A DNA stretch of 64,000 nucleotides from Carboxylicivirga sediminis. Lineage in GTDB: Bacteria; Bacteroidota; Bacteroidia; Bacteroidales; Marinilabiliaceae. The DNA lies in NCBI RefSeq assembly GCF_018156225.1, contig NZ_JAGTAR010000025.1, positions 1 to 64,000 of the forward strand, read 5' to 3'. Both the position numbers and the translations under genes were made by a program. Positions 45,393 to 54,255 of the stretch are shown piece by piece (positions within the stretch are counted from its first letter, which is position 1; the number at the start of each line of letters is the position of its first letter). The notes under the pieces were generated by a model. That model worked only from the letters and a program-made list of their open reading frames with translations, had not been told where the DNA came from and made no database searches.

Positions 45393-48281
45393 TTAGCCAA
45401 TAGATGCAATATATTCTGAAAGGTCATCGCCGGTTTTAAGCCCTAACTTCTGACGCAGTTTATAGCGGTTGTTTTCAACTGAGCGTGTACTAATATTCAT
45501 TAGTGAAGCAATTTCTTTAGAAGCCATCCCCATTTTGATATAAGCACATAACTTTTTCTCTTTATCGGTCAGTTCCATATGACGCTCAACTAGTTTATTG
45601 ATAAAGGTTTGATGTACTTGTTCGAATTGTCTTTCAAATAACTGCCAGTTACTTTCATTATCAATATCCTTACCAATCTTTTGTATCAAACTTTCTATTT
45701 TCCTTTCTGATTCATCCTGACCTTTGATGCGTTTAATACGTTTTAATTGACCTTGCAATTCAGATAGTAAGTCATTTTTTTGCACAATATGTACCGTTAG
45801 GCTTGCCAGCTCCTGTTCTTTAAACTGCATTTCACTGCGCAACTTCTCATTCCGCATCTTAATAACTTCCTGCTCTGCTTTGAGCGCCTCATTGGTCAGC
45901 TGCTCTTCTTTTTTCTTGTAGAAATCTTTAGCCTTCAGCTTTTCTTTCTGTCGGTTTATTTCTATACGCTTGTTTATGATGCCCACGGTACCAAGTAAGA
46001 CGATCAAACATAAGAGGACGTAAGCTAGCTTTGCATAGAAGGTTCGGTACCAGGGGGGCAGCACTCTAAATGAAATTGTATGTGGTATCGACTCTATTCC
46101 ATAACTATTGCGCGCTTTAACTGCAAACAAATACTCACCTTCACGCAGTTTACTGAACTGACGCTTATTCTCTGGTGTCCATTCTGTATACGTCTCATCC
46201 AAAGATGACAAGAAAGTAGCATATTCAATGTTGTCATCTCCAAAGAAGGCTGCTGCATATTCAACTTCAAACAGGTTATTCTTATACTTATATACCAAAT
46301 CATTAGAAGCATCAGCCTCTGAACTACCATTCTGGAAATAAGTATAGGCCAAACTATCACCCCTACCTTTAAAACTTCGAATGTGTACCTTGAATGGCTT
46401 CCTGAAATTTATGTAACTATGTAAATAATAATGTGCAAATCCATCCTCTATACCAAAAAACACATGAGATGAATCCGGAACACAAACTGATTCAAAGCTA
46501 CTCACCAGTTTATTTTTTAATGGAATAAAAGGAAGTATGATGTTTTTGTAATTATCAGCATCTGTATATTGAAGCAACTCGACATGTTCTGGGTAAAACA
46601 ACCATAAGTTCTTTAGCCCATCCTCAATAATTTGCGAAGGATACAACGATGCTTTAAAGAAAGCATCCAGCTTTTTATAAGGCTCTATAACGCCTATTTC
46701 ATTTAAACAAAACAGTCCTTTATCACCTACAATCACAATCTTTTGAGCAATTTTTGTCACCTTAACAGAAACGCTTTGCTTAAAATGCGTGGGTCCATAG
46801 ACTGCTGTTTTCAGTAAACTTTGGTAATCACTGGAAAAACTTAGCCGATATGCAGTGTCATAACCATCGGCTACCCATAAACGCCCCTGTTCATCCCAGT
46901 CCATAAAACGTGAAGGTTTATCAAATCCCTCCAGCTTTGTTTTGAATTTCCATCGCCCATTTTCCTTACTAAGTATAATCAGTCCTTCATATGTGCCACA
47001 AATAAGTTTATCAGAATGACCCGGTATAGGCAAAAACTTCCACACTCCGTTGACTGATGGCGGCGTTATTGAACGACTTTTTTCACCTATAACTTCGTAA
47101 ACACCTAAGTTATGACCACACAGTATATTTTCATCATCGTGGTATAAACTCCAAACCTGTCCTTCTGTACCACTAATTTTAATAAAATGAGTTCGTTCTT
47201 TCAGCGGATCTTCAAAACGTTTTTGATCAATTTTATAGAGGCCCTGATTAGTTCCAAAATACCAATCACCCTCATATTTTTGCTGAACATACCCCGTTCC
47301 AATATTATAATAGCCTGCTAAAAAGGAAATACTGCTATTAAGGCTGATTCGGGCAATGCCATTATCTAAACCACACCATACAGCTCCCTGATTGTCAACA
47401 AAAAGCCCGAGAACCGTATTATTCTTCAACCCTTTATCTTTTCCAATATGTAATAATAATTCACCTGACATATTGGTTACCAGCAGGCCTTTTTGGATAG
47501 TTCCAAACAGCATGGTTTCATCATTGTAACGTACTGCACAAAACACATTCGCCTCTGCCAATAATGAATTCACCGAACCTTTCCATTTCTCTATGGCAGT
47601 CATATCCCAGGTAAAGGCCCCATTATTCATAGTCGTAATTAGTAGTTTACTCTTTGATAAGGGGATGATAGAAGTAATGTACTTATCTGCAAAGAAATCC
47701 CCATTTACCAAAGGAAAAACTTCGTTACCACGCAATTCCATCAAGCCATTTTGCTCATCATATACAAGTAACATCTCATTTGCAAGAAAACAGGACACAA
47801 AGCGCGACAAGTTAGGAACGACACTAACAACGTAATCATCCTTTATAATTACTAAAGCCTTTTCGGTGTGTAACACTATTCGCTCATTCCATAGATATAT
47901 ATTCCACACATCACCAAGACTACGAAGGCTATCATTGGTAGCCAGCGAAACAAAGCGAAACTGTTGCAAAGAATCATATTCGAAGTAACCAAAATCGTTA
48001 TGAGCACCTGCATAAACCCTTTTGCCAATACACTTAACACTCCGAACAGCACCTGTTATAAACTTTCCATAACGTTGCCAGCGATTTCCATCAAACTCTA
48101 ACAATCCTTTATTATTGGCGACATATATCAGGTCATTATCACTTTGCGACACCTGCCAGTTTTGAGTGGCACCATCATACTGCCGCCTGTTAAAATACTC
48201 AACTTCAGGTATACCAAACGTTTGCCCCTGAATAGTGACACTCACTAATAATGTTAAAACAAGAAATAAAGCTCGATTCAT
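45393..48281 (-). CDS. Membrane-spanning propeller regulator with Y_Y_Y domain and LuxR-type HTH
   Basis: The 962-residue protein has a signal peptide (MNRALFLVLTLLVSVTIQG), then about 14 propeller-like repeats (YVANNKGLLEFDGNRWQRYG, WCGLDNGIARISL, RLWVADGYDTAYRL). A triple-tyrosine (Y_Y_Y) domain follows (FEVEYAAAFFGDDNIEYATFLSS, REGEYLFAVKARNSYG). One transmembrane helix near 770-790 (YAKLAYVLLCLIVLLGTVGII) and a coiled coil lead to a C-terminal LuxR/GerE helix-turn-helix (LTDKEKKLCAYIKMGMASKEIASLMNISTRSVENNRYKLR). It joins periplasmic sensing and DNA binding in one chain. It lies between the rus-like genes (45 bp) and PUL1 susC (501 bp), all on one strand, and most likely controls PUL1. 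Confidence 0.9.
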   Translation of the reverse strand: MNRALFLVLTLLVSVTIQGQTFGIPEVEYFNRRQYDGATQNWQVSQSDNDLIYVANNKGLLEFDGNRWQRYGKFITGAVRSVKCIGKRVYAGAHNDFGYFEYDSLQQFRFVSLATNDSLRSLGDVWNIYLWNERIVLHTEKALVIIKDDYVVSVVPNLSRFVSCFLANEMLLVYDEQNGLMELRGNEVFPLVNGDFFADKYITSIIPLSKSKLLITTMNNGAFTWDMTAIEKWKGSVNSLLAEANVFCAVRYNDETMLFGTIQKGLLVTNMSGELLLHIGKDKGLKNNTVLGLFVDNQGAVWCGLDNGIARISLNSSISFLAGYYNIGTGYVQQKYEGDWYFGTNQGLYKIDQKRFEDPLKERTHFIKISGTEGQVWSLYHDDENILCGHNLGVYEVIGEKSRSITPPSVNGVWKFLPIPGHSDKLICGTYEGLIILSKENGRWKFKTKLEGFDKPSRFMDWDEQGRLWVADGYDTAYRLSFSSDYQSLLKTAVYGPTHFKQSVSVKVTKIAQKIVIVGDKGLFCLNEIGVIEPYKKLDAFFKASLYPSQIIEDGLKNLWLFYPEHVELLQYTDADNYKNIILPFIPLKNKLVSSFESVCVPDSSHVFFGIEDGFAHYYLHSYINFRKPFKVHIRSFKGRGDSLAYTYFQNGSSEADASNDLVYKYKNNLFEVEYAAAFFGDDNIEYATFLSSLDETYTEWTPENKRQFSKLREGEYLFAVKARNSYGIESIPHTISFRVLPPWYRTFYAKLAYVLLCLIVLLGTVGIINKRIEINRQKEKLKAKDFYKKKEEQLTNEALKAEQEVIKMRNEKLRSEMQFKEQELASLTVHIVQKNDLLSELQGQLKRIKRIKGQDESERKIESLIQKIGKDIDNESNWQLFERQFEQVHQTFINKLVERHMELTDKEKKLCAYIKMGMASKEIASLMNISTRSVENNRYKLRQKLGLKTGDDLSEYIASIG

Positions 48282-48326
48282 GTACTTGGTTTCTTTGGCT
48301 AAGCCTAAGATATAAATTTTCGACTA

Positions 48327-50255
48327 TTAATAAACTTCCAACTCCCCTATACTCGTTGCAAACTCAAGGCCTAAATGTGCATTATTAGCATCTTTCTCAA
48401 TTCCTCCAGGTATACCTATAACTCTAATAGCAGTCGTTTCAATCGGATTAAAATCAATTGTATAAGATTGATAAACGGGCTTTAGCCATTGAGTATTATC
48501 TAAATTCATCTTTGGGGCAATGGATAAACCATTAACATTTTCCCAATGATCAACCGCCCAGAACTGCACATCAAATGAAGTAAACCATCCATAAAACTCG
48601 CTGGGCTTACCATTATTATATATCAACGATGAAACGGTCTGTAGTTCATCCCATTTATACCCATAGTAATCAGGGGATTTCTGCTCTGACTGTCTCCTAC
48701 CCATTAGTGAAGTTTTAGGATTACCATCACGCATTTGTTCCATATCATCAACATTGAAGATAGAATTTGAGATGATTTCATTAGCAGTATGTGCTTTATT
48801 ATTACTGAACACGCGAATAGTTACATCAATACTTTTTTCTTCTTCGGGATGCCTAGCTACAATCTTAAAGTGATAAAGTCCCTCTATTTCAGGTGTACCT
48901 GACAATTGTCCTTTCGTTAGACTGATGCCCAATGGCAGTTCGCCTTCTACCGATAAAGCTACCTCTTCTCCCCGGCCTGTATGAATAGGGTACGCAAATG
49001 GTTGTCCAATCCTTGCACTCATCTGAGGAATTGGATTAAGCTCAAATGGCGCTACAAAATTGGCTTCCAATGGAATTTTATAGTATAATTTACCCCCGAT
49101 TTCAACTTTCTCACCTCCCTGCGCCAATATAATCCTTTCTCCTTGTCGGACTGTGCGCGCAGCCAGCTCTGATATTTTCGCATCTGTCAGGCCCTCACGG
49201 GTTATCATTTTATAAGAATCATTGAATGGTTGTTCCCAATTAACTTCATTCAATGGGTACATTAGCTCCTTGGGAATACTTTCAAATCCATTTACCACCC
49301 CCAACAACCCACACATAGTAGCAGCCTGGTTGTCTGCATCCATTCCAAAAGCACAAGCATAATCCAATGTTTGCTGAAAATCGCCCTGGCCATATAATAA
49401 AGCCATAATTCCCAGGGCACCATTGAGCGTAGCATCTACTGCCGCCCAAGAGTGACGATTATAATCTTCAACCACGTAATACTTATCACACACATTTTGT
49501 CTGGCCAGCTGCCAATTGTCGGGATACAACGCATGCTGCTGCCTGACATACTCAACAGCATGGGCAAAACGGCTGTCAGGTGTCAAGGCCTTGTTTCCAA
49601 TTTTAATGAGTTCATTAATGTTTTTTTCAAAGAAGGCTGCACTGAACATGGCCGCATAATGAAGGGTTGGCTCCAAACCAAAATCATCGCTGGTTATGCG
49701 GGCGGCATATTCCGATTTAGCAACTGCATAATCAATCATTCCGGGTGCCGTAATAGCCCAAATTTCATTCACCAGCTGTGGATCAATCTGAAACCATTCA
49801 CTATTAAAACTCTTATCTCCCGTCACTGGCGGATAATGGCCCGCATGCATCAAAGTAACAGCCATGCGATTGGCAAACCATATACGTTCCTTAACATGTC
49901 CTTTCCAGGCTTCAGTCAACTGATAATAGGAAGGTTCAATACCATGTTTCTCCATCTGTGTCAGGTACATGTATTCAATATCCGTATCATCATCGGAGAA
50001 AGCGCCATCGTGCCTGCGCAAATCTTCTAAAGTAAAATCATATCCATAAGGAAAACTATCGGGCCCTGCCTCATCAATGTACTTAAACTCATAACCCAGT
50101 CCGTAAGTATTGCCGATTATCTGCCCAATCCAGGATGCATAAACGGCATCGTTATAATCCTCTACTAAAAGGTATTGGTAATATGTCCCTTCACTTCTAT
50201 CGTGACACGAAAAGCAAACGACTATAAAACAGAGTATTGGTATTAGCTTCTTCAT
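48327..50255 (-). CDS. ADP-ribosylglycohydrolase family lipoprotein (RusGH-like)
   Basis: The 642-residue protein has lipobox CFSC. The ADP-ribosylglycohydrolase domain (about 30-350) starts with DAVYASWIGQIIGNTYGLGYE. Its metal-binding motifs are DDDT at residues 88-91 and GMDADNQAAT with Asp306 and Asp308. Residues about 420-500 look like an Ig-like He_PIG domain (LPLGISLTKGQLSGTPEIEG). The C-terminus is a discoidin-like sheet. ARH-type enzymes hydrolyse N- or O-ribosyl bonds. As a lipoprotein it would act in the envelope on extracellular ribosides. Its start overlaps the ribokinase stop by 4 bp. A similar enzyme belongs to the Bacteroides rus ribose locus. Confidence 0.88.
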   Translation of the reverse strand: MKKLIPILCFIVVCFSCHDRSEGTYYQYLLVEDYNDAVYASWIGQIIGNTYGLGYEFKYIDEAGPDSFPYGYDFTLEDLRRHDGAFSDDDTDIEYMYLTQMEKHGIEPSYYQLTEAWKGHVKERIWFANRMAVTLMHAGHYPPVTGDKSFNSEWFQIDPQLVNEIWAITAPGMIDYAVAKSEYAARITSDDFGLEPTLHYAAMFSAAFFEKNINELIKIGNKALTPDSRFAHAVEYVRQQHALYPDNWQLARQNVCDKYYVVEDYNRHSWAAVDATLNGALGIMALLYGQGDFQQTLDYACAFGMDADNQAATMCGLLGVVNGFESIPKELMYPLNEVNWEQPFNDSYKMITREGLTDAKISELAARTVRQGERIILAQGGEKVEIGGKLYYKIPLEANFVAPFELNPIPQMSARIGQPFAYPIHTGRGEEVALSVEGELPLGISLTKGQLSGTPEIEGLYHFKIVARHPEEEKSIDVTIRVFSNNKAHTANEIISNSIFNVDDMEQMRDGNPKTSLMGRRQSEQKSPDYYGYKWDELQTVSSLIYNNGKPSEFYGWFTSFDVQFWAVDHWENVNGLSIAPKMNLDNTQWLKPVYQSYTIDFNPIETTAIRVIGIPGGIEKDANNAHLGLEFATSIGELEVY

Positions 50256-51166
50256 TTTGATTTTGATAATTCATTAATAAATGGAATCGAAGGTTGTGCG
50301 CCTCTCCGGGTAACTGCGATGGCCGCAGCATTCTTCGCCACTTCAATCGCTTCAGTGATTGCAACATTATCGGATAAACAACTCGCCAGGTAGCCACAGA
50401 AAACATCTCCGGCAGCTGTTGTATCTATGGCCTTAACCTTTTGAGCTGTTATAATTTGTTCATTCTCATTTTTCATTTTTTGCAGTACCCCTTGTGCTCC
50501 CATTGTCAATATAACTGCCTCATCCACATGAACCAGTAACTCTGAAACAACACGTTTTTTACTCTCCATATCGAGAAGCTGACGACCAGACAACTGCTCT
50601 GCTTCAGTTTCATTGGGTATTAGAATATCAACCAGCTTAAGTAAATCATGACTTAATATGCCAGCCGGTGCTGGATTAAGAATGGTTTTTACACCGTATT
50701 TTTTAGCCAGAGCCAGAGCCGTTTTTACTGTTTCTAATTGAATTTCCAATTGGACTAACAATACATCTGCTGATCGAATGACATCTTCCAGGCCTTTTAC
50801 CTCATCAGGCAGCAGAGCCGCGTTTGCGCCACTCACTACTATAATTGAATTTTCGCCAGTAGTCTGATCCACGGTGATCATTGCCACACCAGTTGATAAT
50901 TGGTCATCAACCAAGACATGACTCGTATCTATGCCATCCTCCTGATAGGCACTGATGGCATTTTGTCCAAATTCATCGTTGCCCACCTTGGCAATAAATG
51001 TAACCTGAGCTCCTGCTCTGGCAGCGGCTACAGCCTGGTTAGCACCTTTTCCACCCTGATGAACAATAAAGACTGTTCCAAAGACTGTTTCGCCCGGCTT
51101 AGGCATTGTGGCAGTTGTCACTACCATATCTGTATTGCTACTTCCTATAACTACAACTTTTTCCAT
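50252..51166 (-). CDS. rbsK: Ribokinase
   Basis: The 304-residue PfkB-family kinase phosphorylates ribose to ribose 5-phosphate. Ribokinase marks are VVIGSSNTDMVV, VHQGGKGANQAVAAARAGA, DEFGQNAISAYQEDGIDTSHV, ILNPAPAG and IPNETEAEQLSG. The catalytic DTTAAGDVFCGYLA carries the anion-hole GD with the base Asp. It is cytoplasmic. It lies 5 bp after the transporter gene and overlaps the ADP-ribosylglycohydrolase gene by 4 bp, so the three are coupled. The pairing with a riboside-cleaving lipoprotein supports ribose as the substrate. Confidence 0.93.
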   Translation of the reverse strand: MEKVVVIGSSNTDMVVTTATMPKPGETVFGTVFIVHQGGKGANQAVAAARAGAQVTFIAKVGNDEFGQNAISAYQEDGIDTSHVLVDDQLSTGVAMITVDQTTGENSIIVVSGANAALLPDEVKGLEDVIRSADVLLVQLEIQLETVKTALALAKKYGVKTILNPAPAGILSHDLLKLVDILIPNETEAEQLSGRQLLDMESKKRVVSELLVHVDEAVILTMGAQGVLQKMKNENEQIITAQKVKAIDTTAAGDVFCGYLASCLSDNVAITEAIEVAKNAAAIAVTRRGAQPSIPFINELSKSK

Positions 51167-51171
51167 GGCAA

Positions 51172-52170
51172 CTACTGTTTTGCAATGATAATTAGCGAAA
51201 GACCAAGTAAAAAGGATAAAAACATTACCGTCAATAATCCATTGGTGCCTTTGGGGCTATTCTTAAATTCCTTCCAAACAAATACTCCCCAGATAGCCGC
51301 CACCAAAGTGGCTCCTTGACCTAAACCATAGGAAATGGCATAGCCCGCTTTCTCGCCCGACATGATACTTAGCAACATCCCCATACACCAAATAACCCCA
51401 CCAAGTATGCCAATAGCATGCAGTTTGATTGAGCCATTTTTGAAGTAATTGGAAAAAGTAATAACAGGTCCACTCACTGGTCGTTTCATTAAAATAGTAT
51501 TAAATAAAAAGCTAGATATAAACACCCCTATTGAAAAAACAAAAACTGCCGTATAGGGCGTTAATGTACCTGATTCAATATTTTTAAAAGAAGGCGACAT
51601 TGATTCGGCCACAAACCGATAGAAAAACGACATTAAAAGGCCTGCGACCAATGAAATAAATATCCCTTTATTGGACCTTACATCCTGACGCATCTTTTTA
51701 TATGCCAAAGCATTAATGATTATAGCCATCACAACCAGGCCTACACCAGCAAATAACACAAAGGAGTTATAAGCCTCGGGATGGGGAATAAAATTGACAA
51801 ACACCCCTAAAACCAGGGCAAGACCAATGCCTATGGGGAACGCTACAGCCATCCCAGCCAAATCTATGGCTACGACCAGTAGTAAATTAGCGAGATTAAA
51901 AAGGACACCTCCCAATAAAGCCAGCGCGAGTATCCTGGGAGTACTCTGTGATAAGTTTTCTATAAAGCTTTGCCCTGTTGCGCCTGATGAACCAAAGGAC
52001 AGACCAAAGAGTAAACTCAGGATTATTATCCCCAAAGAATAGTCCCAATAAAAAAGTGTAAAACTCCAGGATTTGGATGCAAGCTTTTGCGTGTTGGCCC
52101 ATGAGCCCCAGCACACCATTGTTAGAATGCAAAAAAGCACTGCTGTCAGGTAATTTTCTACCACATACAT
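51172..52170 (-). CDS. Sugar transporter of the GRP/DMT family (RusT-like)
   Basis: The 332-residue integral membrane protein has about ten helices. Typical glucose/ribose porter features are CWGSWANTQKLASKSWSFTLFYWDYSLG, GGVLFNLANLLLVVAIDLAGMAVAFPIGIGLALVLG and GGVIWCMGMLLSIMSGEKAGYAISYGLGQGATLVAAIWGVFVWKEF. It would move a free monosaccharide across the inner membrane. The ribokinase encoded 5 bp downstream points to ribose. It is the first gene of a three-gene operon. A CCTCA repeat pair lies 82-97 bp upstream of its ATG. Confidence 0.9.
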   Translation of the reverse strand: MYVVENYLTAVLFCILTMVCWGSWANTQKLASKSWSFTLFYWDYSLGIIILSLLFGLSFGSSGATGQSFIENLSQSTPRILALALLGGVLFNLANLLLVVAIDLAGMAVAFPIGIGLALVLGVFVNFIPHPEAYNSFVLFAGVGLVVMAIIINALAYKKMRQDVRSNKGIFISLVAGLLMSFFYRFVAESMSPSFKNIESGTLTPYTAVFVFSIGVFISSFLFNTILMKRPVSGPVITFSNYFKNGSIKLHAIGILGGVIWCMGMLLSIMSGEKAGYAISYGLGQGATLVAAIWGVFVWKEFKNSPKGTNGLLTVMFLSFLLGLSLIIIAKQ

Positions 52171-52251
52171 AATTACTGAATTTCTGTTAGCGAACTATTG
52201 CAAGAATACTATAAATAGATGGTTTGAACCAGTACATGTGGCTCTATTGCA

Positions 52252-52267
52252 CCTCATTTTTACCTCA
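52252..52267 (-). promoter_or_regulatory. CCTCA direct-repeat pair in the rusT/DUF6377 divergent region (putative operator)
   Basis: CCTCA at 52252 and 52263 are 11 bases apart. The 17-base block ACCTCATTTTTACCTCA (52251-52267) is identical to 61998-62014. On the minus strand a TATTCTTG (52208-52201, one mismatch to TAnnTTTG) would place the pair about -58 to -73 from the transporter start. Confidence 0.45.
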
Positions 52268-52322
52268 CTTTTAGAGTTTTTTTATCACCTTTAGGTTCAA
52301 TGACTATTCAGACGATTTATTT

Positions 52323-52330
52323 TATATTTG
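52323..52330 (+). promoter_or_regulatory. -7 element for the DUF6377-like regulator
   Basis: TATATTTG matches TAnnTTTG and ends 19 bases before the ATG at 52350. No clear -33 TTTG was found. Confidence 0.45.
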
Positions 52331-52349
52331 AATCAAATAAATCTCAATC

Positions 52350-53999
52350 ATGCGCCATTTTATATTTCTTCTTGTTTTCTTAATTCTGCCTTTACAAGGG
52401 TACTGCCAGCAAATAGATTCCTTATTATCTATACTTGAAACTACGATTACCCAAAGAAGCAGTTACGATAAAGTGCGCTTAACAAGAATAGAAGATCTTA
52501 AAAGAAATCTGAGTAAAGGGAATATGACAGCAGAACGCAAGTTCTATCTTCAGCAATTACTTATTGAAGAATATGAGCCTTTCAACTTCGATTCCACTCA
52601 ACATTATTTAAATCTCAACAAGCAGCTTACTCATGAGCTAAAAAGCTTAGCCCTAACAAACTCTATCTCCTTAAAAATGGCCAAGATATTAGCTAGTTCA
52701 GGACGCTATTTTGAAGCAATAGAATATTTAAATGAGTTAGAATACAACTCATTATCACAATCAGATTTAAAGAACTATTATAGTAATTTAATTAAAATAT
52801 ATACCGATCTGGCCATTTACAGTCCAATTCACGAAACATACAGAAAATATTCAGGCATAGCACAATCATATACTGATAGCTTATCTGTCCTATTAAAAGA
52901 GGGCACAGAAGAGTATCTTGCAATTGAAGAGAAAAGATTCAGAGATAAACGATTATTCAACGAAAGTAAACGAATTAACGATCAACGATTAGCATTGACA
53001 ACTCCAGGAAGCAGACAATACTCTCTAGTTACTTTCGAGCGTTCGTTAATATATGAATTAAAAGGAAATGTTAGTGAGCGAAAAAAATATCTGATTTTAT
53101 CAGCCATTTCCGACATTCAATCAGCAGTAAAAGATAATGCATCTTTAACAACCTTGGCCTTAATACTGCATAAAGAAGGAGATATCAATAGAGCCTATCG
53201 CTTTATTAAATTTGCATACGAAGATGCGTCTTTTTATAACTCGAGGCTACGCTTTACTCTTATCTCAAATATTCTGCCGGTTATCAATGAGGCTTACCAA
53301 ATAAGGGTTGAAAAACAGAAGAAGAAGTTACGCTCTTTTCTATTTATTATTAGTTGCCTGTCAGGTTTTTTACTTATTGCAATATATTTCATTTACAGAC
53401 AACTGAAAACACTTAACCGGGCACAGTCCGAATTGGTTAATGCTAATGAGCAGCTGAAGAGATTGAATAACAGCCTCAAAGAGAAAAACCAAACGCTTAA
53501 TGTTCTAAATGAGGAGTTGTCCGAATCAAACCTTGTGAAGGAACATTATATTGCCAATTTCCTTAGTATCTGTTCTAACTACATCGATAAACTAGATAGG
53601 TTGAATAAAGGCATTGGTAAGCAAATTAATGCTGGCAAGGTTGAGGACTTATTCAAACAAAGTAAATCGCGAAAGTTGATGGACCAGGAATTGAAAGAGT
53701 TCTATCAGAATTTTGATGATATCTTCCTACATATCTATCCGCACTTTGTAGAGGAAGTAAATAACTTATTACAAGAAGGTGAAGAGATCATGCTTAAAAA
53801 GAACGAAACACTCAATACTGAACTTCGCGTATTTGCACTTATTCGATTAGGTATTAATGACAGTTCTCGCATTGCTAAATTATTACGTTACTCGGTCAAC
53901 ACGATTTACAATTACAGGGTAAAAATTAAAAATAAGGCCAAAGGCAATCGGGATGAATTTGAACAGAACATTATGAGAATTGATGCTGTCAAATCATAA
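52350..53999 (+). CDS. DUF6377-like transmembrane regulator of PUL2
   Basis: The 549-residue protein has a signal peptide (MRHFIFLLVFLILPLQGYCQ). A helical, TPR-like periplasmic region (about 25-320) precedes one transmembrane helix (FLFIISCLSGFLLIAIYFIYR) and a coiled coil (LVNANEQLKRLNNSLKEKNQTLNVLNEEL). The cytoplasmic end carries LNTELRVFALIRLGINDSSRIAKLLRYSVNTIYNYRVKIKNKA, which looks like a helix-turn-helix of the LuxR kind. This layout fits the DUF6377 family of Bacteroidota, found beside susCD genes. It is 256 bp upstream of PUL2 susC on the same strand and is its likely regulator. The family name is recalled rather than searched. Confidence 0.78.
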   Translation: MRHFIFLLVFLILPLQGYCQQIDSLLSILETTITQRSSYDKVRLTRIEDLKRNLSKGNMTAERKFYLQQLLIEEYEPFNFDSTQHYLNLNKQLTHELKSLALTNSISLKMAKILASSGRYFEAIEYLNELEYNSLSQSDLKNYYSNLIKIYTDLAIYSPIHETYRKYSGIAQSYTDSLSVLLKEGTEEYLAIEEKRFRDKRLFNESKRINDQRLALTTPGSRQYSLVTFERSLIYELKGNVSERKKYLILSAISDIQSAVKDNASLTTLALILHKEGDINRAYRFIKFAYEDASFYNSRLRFTLISNILPVINEAYQIRVEKQKKKLRSFLFIISCLSGFLLIAIYFIYRQLKTLNRAQSELVNANEQLKRLNNSLKEKNQTLNVLNEELSESNLVKEHYIANFLSICSNYIDKLDRLNKGIGKQINAGKVEDLFKQSKSRKLMDQELKEFYQNFDDIFLHIYPHFVEEVNNLLQEGEEIMLKKNETLNTELRVFALIRLGINDSSRIAKLLRYSVNTIYNYRVKIKNKAKGNRDEFEQNIMRIDAVKS

Positions 54000-54021
54000 T
54001 TCTTACTATTCTTATAACTCA

Positions 54022-54070
54022 AAAGTGGAAAAATAGCTTCATTTATCACCAAAGAACATCCACTTTTTTA
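54022..54070 (+). terminator. Possible terminator after the DUF6377-like gene
   Basis: AAAAGTGGA at 54022-54030 pairs with TCCACTTTT at 54060-54068 and runs into a T-stretch. The loop is 29 bases, so it is a moderate call. Confidence 0.5.
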
Positions 54071-54255
54071 AGGATGACGTAAATTATCATAGCACACATA
54101 ATCAGGCTATTGATATTTTAATACATCTACTTTTTTACTACCCACTTTCGTTATTCATTTCTCAAACTTGTCTTTTTACTCTCAGTTAAAATCCGGCGTT
54201 TGAATATCAAATAAATCGGATTTGTAAATCGAGTAATAACACAAATTCAAGTTTA

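Noticed and set aside
49452-50030. 192-codon plus-strand frame antisense to the ADP-ribosylglycohydrolase
   Set aside because: It is long, but the opposite strand holds the conserved DDDT and DADN motifs. The antisense product has no recognisable features.
54127-54185. CTAC and CTCA repeats upstream of PUL2 susC as another copy of the CCTCA operator
   Set aside because: CTAC at 54127 and 54138 are 11 bp apart and CTCA at 54162 and 54182 are 20 apart, but the core differs from CCTCA. The match is too weak to include in the array set.
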